64,000 nt of DNA, taken from Hypholoma sublateritium FD-334 SS-4 (lineage: Eukaryota; Basidiomycota; Agaricomycetes; Agaricales; Strophariaceae). Location of the stretch: the NCBI GenBank assembly GCA_000827495.1, contig KN817518.1, positions 1,080,405-1,144,404 on the forward strand, written 5' to 3'. The first letter of the stretch is position 1. Every line of letters begins with the position of its first letter. The position numbers were made by a program, and so were the translations under genes. The notes under the pieces are model-generated. The model was not told where the DNA came from. It was given only the letters and a program-made list of their open reading frames with translations, and made no database searches. Below are positions 11,169 to 21,151 of the stretch, in pieces.

Positions 11169-12004
11169 ATGAATCCGGCTGGCCATTCTAAACCAAAAGA
11201 CGGATCATCTAACAAGCCCTACTCATCTGCGTCCTCTGGCTCAGCGCAATATACCCCAGCTGATTATTCCTACTTCTCTCCCCATGCCCCGCTTACCAGC
11301 CCGAGCAGTGCTCCCAGCCCGACTTACAATGCCTATAGCACCAACACTGCCCTCGCTTCCTCTCTCTTCACCGCACCGCAAACTCAGACTACCCACACCA
11401 CGATGCCTGGCGGCTCAGTCATCACATCCATAGCGTCAACACGTGGGAACGGAGGTGGCCCATATCTTTCGACCGGTGGCTACGGCATGCGCGGCCCCCA
11501 CCCTGCACACGTAAGCCCACCCGAGATGCTCCAGCAATTTGCCCTGCAAATCCCCGCCCCCCCGCCGCTCACGCTGTCCAACTTGGCCATCCGCAATCCT
11601 AACAGCGCGCCGTCGTCTGGCACGGTCACCCCGGCCCAACGCGCCCCGCCGATGTCAGCCGCACCGCAGATGACGCTCTCGTCGACGGAGGTGAAGCACA
11701 CCCTGAGCGTACTGCTCCCGCGCAACATCACACCCGAAATGGTCACCATATCTGCGAACAAGGGCGACCGCATCCGCGTGGTCGCCGACGCCTTCGGCGG
11801 GGACGAATGTGCGCCCATTTGATTAATTTGTTACTTATCCACATCCATGCTCACTGGCTCCCCGTGTGGGCCGCAGGCCATTACGAGTGGCAGATCAGCT
11901 TCCCACCGTACGATATCGATATGTCGGCCGTGCACGCGCGCTTCGACCCAGACGGGCGGCTCACGCTCGACGTCAAGCGCCGCTCACGGCCCATGTACTA
12001 TTAA
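11169..12004 (+). CDS. HSP20-like (alpha-crystallin-type) protein with disordered N-terminus
   Basis: Two exons (11169-11808 and 11877-12004) split by a 68-bp intron encode 255 residues. Residues 1 to about 170 are a low-complexity Ser/Pro/Ala/Thr-rich region. From about residue 175 the sequence TEVKHTLSVLLPRNITPEMV through WQISFPPYDIDMSAVHARFD to LTLDVKRRSRPMYY has the strand pattern of an HSP20/alpha-crystallin domain. The intron falls inside this domain, and splicing joins GGDEC to HYEWQISF. Small heat-shock proteins normally bind unfolding clients, but this one lacks the usual short N-terminus and the C-terminal I-x-I anchor, so a non-canonical role is possible. The call rests on strand pattern and is moderate. 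Confidence 0.7.
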
Positions 12005-12866
12005 ACGGACGAGACGGGGAGAAGTCGAAGCGTGTTCTAGATGGGGATTTTCCATTTTCGCGATCGTCATTGATTCAGTCATTATGGCGTCGGGCGAGCG
12101 GACCTGAGGGTTTTTTATCAGTTATCATCTCCTTGATCGACGGAGCGAGGAATCCACGCGCTCCGGGGTCCCAAAGAGCGTGGAGCAAAGCCAATTGGTG
12201 TGTTCAACCACATTATGTCCATGTGTTGAAATCTATGCAGATCGATTTTGGATGGGGTGGGCCCAAGTCAAGTCGGGGCCAGCGGGAGAGAGAGCGCTCC
12301 ACCATAGAGAGCAGAGCAGGCTCTCTGTATTAGGATCAACCGGCCGACATAAAGTATTGTCAATTTCGCTCGAATACTGAAAATATGATGTTCATCGAAA
12401 CGCTAGTCCCAAATGACTTAGAACCGGAAATTATCTACTGCTGAGATTACTTCTACCTGATCATCGTCCATGCTTTCATTAATGCGAGTGACAGTACTAA
12501 TGAATTTGACCTTCGCTGGTTTCCGAATCATCGTGATGTTGATGGTTTGCCAACCGTCGAATGTAATAGAGCGCCTAAAGGAAGCTATAAATTGGCGAGA
12601 GATTGTTTATGTGAAGTACAAAAGTCAACGTATATGTTATTGCAAATCATAGGAGGGAGACAATGCGATGGATCATGAACAGACAGAAACGATAGAAAAA
12701 TGAAGGGGAGAAGTCTACATACTATGGATACAAGAGGTATATGAGCCGAAATACAAAGTATAGGTGGTGCCAAAAGATGAAAATGATTGATAGATATGCT
12801 ATTTTGGAATCGAACTTCACACTACGAGGCGTGAGTTGTTGGAGAGCATCCAGCGCTCAGAGGTAT
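12005..12866. other. Intergenic region between convergent genes
   Basis: This 0.86-kb stretch holds the 3' ends of the HSP20-like and F-box genes. An open frame (11866-12333) merely runs on from the HSP20 exon in another frame. I see no separate gene. Confidence 0.55.
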
Positions 12867-15280
12867 TCAGACGAGGACGTAGTCATCCTCTGTCGTATCA
12901 GAGGTGTCGCGCGGAGAAAACCGGCTGCCACCTGTCCCGCTCGTGCTGCTGCTTCCGCTGCGTCCAAGACTGCTGACGTCGCGATCGGCCCATGTCACAG
13001 AGCAGTGAGACGCCGCGGACGGCGACACGGAAGAGATTGACGAGCGCGGTGACGCCGCCGTCTTATTCCCAGCAGCAATCGACCCGCCGCTAGCCAAGGA
13101 CGACGAGCGCCGCCGCACGCGCGCGAAGAACGAGCTCGAAACCGAATTCGAGCGCGAGTGGGTCCCACCGCTGCTTCCTGCGTCGGAGACGTTGCTGGCG
13201 CTCGACGGCCGGACGCGCGAGGGCAGCCGGGAGAGCGAGAGCGAGTGACGGTGGCGCACGAACGAAGACGGCGGCGTCTCTTGGGGTTTGGGGAAGACGT
13301 GGTGCACAAAGTGCCGGGAGTAGTCCTTCCCCGTGATGGCCTTCTGGCCACATTCATGCGCGAATACAATCGCAATGGGATCGATCGCCTCGTCCGGTAT
13401 ATGGGACTTGATTCCCGGGTCTACATGGACAGAAGAGCTGCGGGCGCTGGGCGCTGTGATCTCGTACCTTCCCTGATGTTTGACCCGGCCCCGCATGGAG
13501 GAGAACCACGAGTCGCAAGTCAGTCGAATAGTAAAGTATTTCAGATGCCGGTTTTCCGATGCAATCCGTATACAGGATTTTGAGAGATCCTCCTCACTCG
13601 ATTTGTAGAGTTTTGTTAGCGTAAAAGACTGTAGATTGGGTATAGCCTGGAGTACACGAGAAAAATCTCTCTAGAAAGAATGATTCAGTAAAATGTACAA
13701 TAGCCAATGCAAATATTACTTACGATGTAAAACGTTGGACGTGTGAAGCACAATATATCCAGATGCTTGAGATTTGGGACCGAACCAGCCAGGGAGCGTA
13801 GCAATTGTATTTCCTCAGAAGCTGATGATTTCCGTAGACTTTCTCCGCTGGTCCTGCTAGATGCTGAAGACACAAATGAGCCAAAAGAGAGGTCCACCCA
13901 GATATTAAGCGATGCAAGATTTTTTAGATCCCGAAGTACAGCAAAGGTAGACGGGAAAGACGAAGAAGAATGGTGGAGCGTCGTCAAAGTGAGGTTCTGT
14001 ATGCGGTGGAGATTGGGCAGGGTCCTTAACATCGCAAGCGGCCCGCTAAATGACGTGACATAGGGAAGCATGTTTGACGGCAGCACGAATGTAGCAGGGA
14101 AGGTGATGCTGGAGGCCGCGTGGTGTAAATGAATACCCCGCAACGTTGGATGTGAAGCGAAAAAGGACATGAACGCCGAATGATCCTTCTGGATTTGTTC
14201 CTCGCCTTTGGCGGGAGATATGAGGGCCGTATCGCCAAGGCCAATTCGACGGAGGTATGGCCATCGGCCGCTCATGACATGCCGAACGTCGAATATTCTT
14301 GGCGAAGGGGCTGCACCACCGATCTCAAGTTCCTCAAGCCGCGGACAACGTTCGAGAAGCATGGCCCAGAATTTTCGGGGAAGCTTCTCTGTTTTCGGGC
14401 GACCCTCTAACATAGATAGTTGGATTAGCTCTAGGAATTTTATTTCGTGCTGCAAGAAATTTCATACCGGATAACCACTCCAGTGATTGGCACTTTACAG
14501 TCAGCGATATTTGCCTAAGATCATCGAAGTCCCAGAGCTAGGAAATAATCAACGAAAGGAAGTGAATGAACAGGATGGTTTACATACGGGACTTGAAAGA
14601 CTTAAAGGTTCCTCTCCGATTGTTGTACTTATCCGTTTCAAGCGCGGGCAGCTGCAACGAGGTAAGAGTGAGCCCCTCAGATATTCGCTTTACGCCAAGA
14701 AATGCACCTGATCCTGAGGGCCGACCACAACTGATCATGAGGCATTTCCAACCCATCCCATACAAAGACCTCCAAGCCACCAAGTTGGACTGCTAATTTC
14801 GAAATGAGAGTAGCAACGAGGCCTTCATCTATCTCTTCGTCCGGGTCTGTCCATTCCACGGGATTCACACGAACGACAAGATTCCGGATGTGCTGGGTGA
14901 TTTCGGGATGTTTGGAAAAGGTGATGAGAGCAGTTTTGCACTGTTTATTTGTTTTCAACTCCACCCTGAAGTACAGCACCGGGGCAAGAAGTGTGCGGAG
15001 TGTTCGAGACTGTGTGCGACGTTAGTCTAGATAGCGCATGTATGGACCAACAACGCCCAAGCAACATGATCGCACGACGAGGACTCACGCATAGTCCCCA
15101 GTGAAGAGTATCCCATCCATCTAGTTGGCGTGCAATTCTCCGGACAATGTGTGTTGGTAGACACTCGATAGGAGCGGAGGGGGTCGTCGGCAGTGGTGGA
15201 AGTGGTTTCTGTGGTATGCCAGTACCATGTCTCAGAAACTTCTTGAGAGTAGACACAGCCTTCACTCTCGATGGCGACAT
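12867..15280 (-). CDS. F-box/LRR-like protein with long Ser-rich C-terminal tail
   Basis: Six exons (15280-15089, 15009-14708, 14651-14588, 14537-14468, 14406-13724, 13670-12867) encode 704 residues. The F-box is near residues 36-80 (PIECLPTHIVRRIARQLDGW, then LLAPVLYFRVEL across the first intron). Leucine-rich segments follow, for example ERCPRLEELEIGG, PNLHRIQNLTL, VPNLKHLDIL and IPNLQSFTLTKLY. F-box proteins present substrates to the SKP1-cullin ubiquitin ligase; the target is unknown. The last exon at first looks like a separate Ser-rich gene beginning MRGRVKH, but a 53-bp intron (13723-13671) joins it in frame through RDFSRVLQAIPNLQSF. The final 130 residues are Ser/Gly/Arg-rich and end DDYVLV. 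Basidiomycetes carry large, fast-evolving F-box families of this kind. Confidence 0.85.
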
Positions 15281-16090
15281 GGAAGGAGGAAGAGAGAGTG
15301 GAGGTCTGCTCAAGGCAGGGGGGGCAATGACGGAAACTACATGTCATGGAACGATTTAAACTTATATCGCCAATAAACGCCGGGGCGATAGCTCGATCAA
15401 CCGAAGGATGACGAACTTTGCCATCACATTTTGGGGCCTGATCCAGGAATAGATTCCGCCATATCATCGATTTGCTCATCCTCAAATGGCCACATTCCGA
15501 ACTTCGTGCTACGATGCTCAGCCTGGACTGTAACCTTCAGCTATTTTAGCCCATCGACACATAGCTCCAACAATCTGTCGGGCCCGCCTCTCAAACTCCT
15601 GCGAATAGGATCGCACGTTGCCCGCCACTCCATGCGAAACAACTCGCTAACATGCGCGAACGCGGCAGGCTCTTAGCATGAAAAATATACATTCATGCGT
15701 GCTGACAGCACTTATGTTGCTATCATGTCAAAATGCGCATGTGTTATCTCCCTTGCGGCGCCGTGAAGCTCTATCCTGAGGTCGTCTCGAATCCTAGTTG
15801 TTTGCATGGACGACCTCTGGAACGGCAATATTTGTTGCATTTTGACCTCCGCTTTGTACTCGTCTCTAATATGTGAATTTAATCTTGGATCAGTCAGGTG
15901 GGGGTAACTTAAGGTAACTTACCAATAACTTACAGCTAGTTGGACTTGGACTCTTGGTTAATGTGTGCCTGGTTTCCACTATATCGAGCTATATCGAGCA
16001 AGAATCGGGCCGTTACCTTGGCCTAAGACAACTTTGAAGGTCACCTCAGAGGCTTTTTTAACGTCCATGCACCGGAAATCTGTCTGACTC

Positions 16091-16345
16091 ATGAGCACTG
16101 ACACAACAAACATGATACATTATATAGAACTGAAGGATCGACACCAGTCTGCGGGCCGTACAGAAGCTGTAGAACTTTTTCGAGCAGTGCCGACGCGGAA
16201 GGCGCTCAGGCCATCAGAGAGTCCCTTTGAAGCGAACTTTCATCCATGGCCAATTATAAGTTGTGATTTTAATGGCGGCGATAGCGCAGAACTCACTGAT
16301 GGACAACTTATGGAATCCTTCCTGGATTCTCTTGCCAGCGACTAG
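16091..16345 (+). CDS. Possible small hypothetical protein (84 residues)
   Basis: A single open frame starts MSTDTTNMIHYIELKDRHQS and ends in an acidic ELTDGQLMESFLDSLASD before TAG. The acidic amphipathic C-terminus and balanced composition are protein-like. There is no intron, domain or clear promoter. It may be a relic of a larger gene or chance. Confidence 0.2.
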   Translation: MSTDTTNMIHYIELKDRHQSAGRTEAVELFRAVPTRKALRPSESPFEANFHPWPIISCDFNGGDSAELTDGQLMESFLDSLASD

Positions 16346-17396
16346 GAAAGTCCTATCCTATGAATCCTTTTCCTAACCTCACAACGTCCCCGATTCTTGG
16401 ACGCTACTGTATATCCCCGGATCCGGCTGGATCACACCAGGCTTAGAAGTCGCCACGGAATGCGCGGAAATTACCAGGCCTGGATGTGTGTGATTTTTGC
16501 CGCATCAGTCTATTTCGAGGCGGTACGTGACATCTTGAAAGGTCAAAGATATCTAGCAAGACCTGAGTGATTTTCCAAGTCATGGGGCTATATATTCTGT
16601 CCAAATCAATGGCTTGAACGCCCATATTTAACGCCCAAACCTCTTTCGATAAAATTGTTATCATCTGACGTGTACGGAGGCAGGCTGCACCGACGCCGCC
16701 CACCGTCAGACTGAGATACCAAGAACCTTATCTATTCCTATTTCCATGCTTGTGCTCAGTCCAAGAATTCCGAGTCGGAATGGCGTACTGAGGGGTGTGC
16801 TGCCCTGTACTTTCGCTTTGATCTGGCGAGACCACGCGAACCACCTCGAGGCTTGATTAAAAGTAACTCAATTAACCCTGTAATGGAGGGTCAGTGCAAA
16901 ACCAATGGTGTGTTCGGAATCCAATTGATATATGTCTGAAATTTCTGCTTCAACATGATTGCGTTCCGATGAGTACAAGTACACGCCAGTGCTGCACGAC
17001 GTGCACGAGGCATGGATAAAATCAAGTGGGTGACGGTGCCACCATCATCAGTGTCCCTGAAATCATCAACGTTGCACGCTCGGGACTGTTGCACAGGATT
17101 TTTTTCCTTGGTACCCCAATGGTAATAATCAGATCTTCCTACTTGTTAGAGTCGTCGATCGCTAAGGTCTGCATGGTGGCATTGTGAGCAAATTGTGAGT
17201 TGATTGTGAGGGTACTCAAGCTGGATCGTGGGAACAAAAGCTACATTTGCAAATTGCGTCTGTTTCTTTCATTTTACTTCGCAGCCTGACCCACACCACC
17301 ACAGAGGCCTCTAAGCCAATGATACTTCTGTAGAGAAGGGCATCTCCTCTATTCACAAACTACCATTAAGGATACTTCGGGGACGCGAGATGGTCA

Positions 17397-18041
17397 ATGA
17401 GGGACACAAACACAAACTGCTGCGTGCGATATGCTGTCTATGTTGGGACTAGGTCCAGGTGCGTGGCCAGCAATCTTTACTATTTAGCATTTGAGTTCGT
17501 GTTTACCTTTCAGAGCATGTTCTCATCAGCATCACCTGTTCACTGCCTGTTCCCCTTCACCACATCTGCGAACTACGAACATATTCTGGTAGTTCGCTGT
17601 AGTGGAGAGCTGCACAAACGGCGCCGCAACGTGGACGTCGATTTTGGAGTCTGGACAGGCCCACCGCCAGTACCTATTGATCTGCGCTACGACGAAGCTC
17701 TTCCTCAACGGCGAAGTGAAAATGATGTTGATGCAGCTGCGGGGCTACGCTGCCGCTCATGGGAGAATCTGTTAAAGTGCTACCACGCCACCTCCGGCTC
17801 GTTCTGCCATGCGACGTGGCATGCTGCGAAGTTGCCCAGTATTCTGGCGCCTGCTAATCATTGGGCCTCCTCTCGTCTCAAGCTTCATGTCGGGGTAATA
17901 TCGGCAACTTACTGCGACGCAACACTCGGTTTTCTCTCAGACAAACGCTATGGAATGTGGTTGGTGCAGGTATCGAATTGGTCATATGGTACAACGCGCA
18001 AATCATTGCAAAGTAAAGTATGGGCGCTTGTCTTTTTCTAG
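17397..18041 (+). CDS. Doubtful 214-codon open frame converging on CE15
   Basis: The frame is longer than most chance frames in this region and stops 8 bp before the end of the CE15 gene on the other strand. Its composition (scattered Cys, Trp and His, no repeated pattern or helix-like hydrophobic segments) does not resemble a known family. No intron is required. I include it because of length only; chance is at least as likely. Confidence 0.22.
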   Translation: MRDTNTNCCVRYAVYVGTRSRCVASNLYYLAFEFVFTFQSMFSSASPVHCLFPFTTSANYEHILVVRCSGELHKRRRNVDVDFGVWTGPPPVPIDLRYDEALPQRRSENDVDAAAGLRCRSWENLLKCYHATSGSFCHATWHAAKLPSILAPANHWASSRLKLHVGVISATYCDATLGFLSDKRYGMWLVQVSNWSYGTTRKSLQSKVWALVFF

Positions 18042-18048
18042 TGCATCA

Positions 18049-19521
18049 CTAGGTCAGCGTGGGAACGGTCCAGTCGATCCAATTGGCGTCGACGAAGCCG
18101 AGCTGGTTGGCGCCGTCTGTTTTGACGAAAGAGGTGTTGGTGTTTTGACCTTTCAAGAATTTGTTGATAAACGCGTCCAAATCTGGTTGCTCGGACGAGG
18201 GGAAAGCACAATGCGCGTGGTTGCCGACTTGGGAGACGCCCATATGGTCGGGAATACCGAGCGCCTGCCAAACCTTGTTGGCGGTCTTCATGCATCCAAA
18301 GACGGACTCTGGGCCGAGCCAGTCAATTCCCGTGTTGTCGATGATCAGAAGAGCGCGGGGGGCGACAAGTGCAGCGAGCATGTGGTGGTCAAACGGAAGG
18401 GTGGGGACCGCATGGACATAGTTAGCGAAGTTGGTGGAAAACCAGACGTTCTCGCCGACAATCTCAGAGGCAGTTTGAGTGCTGGTACCAGCAGCGAGCA
18501 TCGCGTCGGAGATGCGCCAGCAGCCCGCGCCTCCCGAACCTGATTCCTGAGGTATGGTGAGAGCAATACGGGGTTCGAATGCTCCGACTACGAGGGCGCC
18601 CTTGCCATTGCGAGAGCAGCCAGTTACTGCGAGCTTGGTGAGATCGAGCTTCAAAGTGGGCGTGTTCTCGAGGACATCGATGATTCTGCTGACACCCCAT
18701 GCCCATGCGGTCATGGCAGAGGCGGAGTGACCTGAGCCATAGATGGTGTAGAATTTGCCTTGCCCACGGCTAGTGGTATCCGTCTGAGCGGCCATGTCGT
18801 CATTGTTAAAGGTGAGGACCGCTACGCCTGCAGGTGTCGGAATGCTCATGCCACCAATGGCAATGATAGCAGGGAATGGGGCGGTACCAGTCGATGGCAA
18901 AGCGACAGAAACGGCGAATGAAATAGATTTTCCGGAGTCGGAGACGTTTATGGTCAATGTATTTCCGGAATAGGAACCAGTGACGCTGGCCGGTTTGCCT
19001 GGAAGGGTTCCAAGCTCATAGCGTTGGAATAGCTGGCTGATTTCAGCCTGGCGACATGTCCATTGATTTTTGGTGGTGACAGCAGATCCATCGGCCGCAA
19101 ATACGAACGGATTCGGCAACTTGGCATTCGACACGAGACTGAGGTTGGCTGGGAGGGTGGGGCACACTCCTGGGCTGGGTGCGGAAGTGGGCGAAGTCGT
19201 TCCAATTGTCGTAGTTGGAGCCAAAGTCGTGGTGGGCGGCGTAGTGGGTGTGATCGTCGGCGGTACGAGGGTCGTGGTTGAAACGGTAGTCGCGGCGCCG
19301 GGCAGACATTGAGAGTAGTATGCGTTTGAGAAGACACAGCTCGTCCCCGAAACGCAGGTGGTTCCCCCTGTCCACCCTATTCCTCCACCTGAATAGTAAT
19401 AATTAAATACAGCTTAATTGAAAGTCAATTTTGACTCACATTGCGCCCATACCGGCTGCTGGGCATTGACCCGAAGAGCAAGAGAAATTGCTGCCGTCAG
19501 AAGAGTAAGCCTGAGAGCCAT
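18049..19521 (-). CDS. CBM1-linked glucuronoyl methylesterase (CE15, Cip2-like)
   Basis: Two exons (19521-19440 and 19388-18049, 51-bp intron) encode 473 residues. A signal peptide ([20 protein letters not shown]) is followed by a fungal cellulose-binding CBM1 ([19 protein letters not shown], closing YYSQC), a Thr/Pro-rich linker of about 50 residues, and the CE15 domain. The nucleophile serine is in GCSRNGKGA; the expected catalytic Glu is in PQESGSGG and the His in NHAHCAF. The enzyme cleaves the ester between lignin alcohols and 4-O-methyl-glucuronic acid of xylan, outside the cell. This points to a lignocellulose-degrading lifestyle. The intron sits inside the CBM1 codons. Length and architecture match Cip2-type enzymes. 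Confidence 0.95.
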
Positions 19522-19600
19522 TTTCCAGTATTTGGTGTATGTAGAAGTATAACTGGACCTTCAGTGAGGTCTGGGGAGCTGGGTGATTATGTTTGTGTAG

Positions 19601-19607
19601 TTTTATA
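19601..19607 (-). promoter_or_regulatory. TATA box of the CE15 gene
   Basis: The minus strand reads TATAAAA, 80-86 bases upstream of the start codon at 19521. The position is reasonable for a TATA-driven, inducible secreted-enzyme gene. Confidence 0.5.
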
Positions 19608-19691
19608 CCACCGACGGAGAAATGGGCGCTAAAATTGGCGGCCCGCGCTGGAGAAAATCACGCTCTCCGTCGTATTGAAAAAGGCTTGGCA

Positions 19692-20093
19692 TCATGCCAG
19701 TAAAGGCCCAAATTCTCCGTTGAAGATACACTTTATCAGGTCCTTGGGATCTAACAATAGTGTCGGCGCCAGCGGAAAAACTAACACGGCGACGATGACA
19801 TTAATGACGGGCCGCATGGCACCGTGATCAAGTCTTCGAGGTTGCTCTGATTCTATCATACTTTCATCCTCGGCCAACGTGTTGTGAACGTGGTGAGGCT
19901 CATGACATCTGAGCCATTTCTTCAAGTCGGATATCTTGATGTTCTCGGCATCGGAGCAGATATCTATAAGGCACGGATCAAAGTTGTTTCGAGTTTCTCT
20001 ATTTTCTAAGCCCTCGAAGTATTTAATAATGAATATTTGGCACTCTAGAGCCAGCGTATCTATGAACCAGGGGATATTACGGTAGGTATCTGG
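19692..20093 (-). pseudogene. Orphan exon or gene remnant
   Basis: An uninterrupted minus-strand frame of 133 codons reads like protein: WFIDTLALECQIFIIKYFEG, then FDPCLIDICSDAENIKISDL, and a hydrophobic segment VINVIVAVLVFPLAPTLLL before the stop. It has no usable ATG at its beginning. The frame opens just after CCAG, a possible acceptor, but I find no matching upstream exon. It is either the last exon of a gene whose 5' part has decayed or an unrecognised small gene. The family is not known to me. Confidence 0.3.
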
Positions 20094-21151
20094 TTACTTA
20101 TTAACTTTTTCCGGTCGAAAGTCTAAGCAAATCATAATGGAGTCAGTAAGGCAAGCCCTTAGTGCTTCTTATACCCTCCGACTTCTGCATTCAAATTCAC
20201 TTCTACCTTGAATAGTCTTTTAACGAGACCATCTGACTGCACAAAGACTAATAATAAAAGGGCATCCTCCTCAGCTTTTATTTTAAAACCGATACCACGC
20301 GAACGAAGGACGGTTCGTTGGCTTTTCGACATCCATCAGACTCGGAAGGTACCACGGAATAATTGCTGCACAGCTGCCAGGTTCGAGTATTTTTACGGTG
20401 AAAGAAGGACTTGGCAAGTAAATGATCACCGATGTTTCTATTAGTATCTTTGGTCTCGACGTTCAAGGGTGCTCAACCCATATTAATGTTTTCACTTTGG
20501 TGCTGGAAAAATGCGTTCCGACTTCAATGACAGAGTATCATGGAAGGTATTTGCTGTAAAAGACTCCAAGAAACATGGAAGAGACCCACATCTCGGGTAT
20601 CAATATTTCTACGAAGTCCGATGTGTCTGATGACCATAGGTAGTTGGAGTTGTATTACTGTCATGAGACAGGTCTTGTCATTTTTCTATCATGCTGATAG
20701 AAGTGACTAAATAGTAGTATTGACTGTGCCAGCGAATACGCCCGATTTGCCAAGCCATATAATGCGGTTTTTTATCGAGGTGCTGGTACTTACGTTCCCA
20801 TTAATTTACGTTGACATTTTGGATCAGTTACTTCTTGGTACAGCTTTACACGTTTCCTCGTCAGAACGTCGGGGTACTTTGGTTGCTGGGGTAAGGAGAA
20901 TAATTTATACGTACAGCGTAGCCACACCATGGCCATCGACTTTTCCTAAGCTTACTCATTCCTTATACAAAGTGTCATATCCAACTATCTATTCTCGGCA
21001 ACAGATATAGTAGAAGGTAGCGCAGCATAAAAATAGGGTATTAATCATACAAAGTGAACATCGACAACTACGAGTTGCTTCACATTTATACTACGAAAGC
21101 TAGGCACGTAGTAAAAACAGAAAGGGGGAGAGATACAATCGTCACGCAAAA

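Larger units (their letters stand above)
15281..18048. other. Gene-poor region upstream of the F-box gene
   Basis: No convincing gene. Several frames of 60-90 codons exist on both strands (for example 16443-16703 and 16891-17094, minus) without introns, domains or a family signature. Two slightly better candidates are listed separately at 16091 and 17397. A minus-strand frame near 15676-15540 (FRMEWRATCDPIRRSL) looks protein-like but has no clear start. Confidence 0.5.
19522..21151. other. Intergenic region, AT-rich
   Basis: The first 100 bases are the CE15 promoter. The rest is AT-rich with many stops, apart from the orphan open stretch listed at 19692-20093. I see no gene between 20100 and 21151; that part lies downstream of the 1,479-residue orphan gene. 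Confidence 0.5.

Noticed and set aside
12867..13496. Separate Ser-rich gene starting MRGRVKH
   Set aside because: An intron joins it in frame to the F-box protein; the upstream part of this exon encodes leucine-rich sequence that continues the F-box protein.
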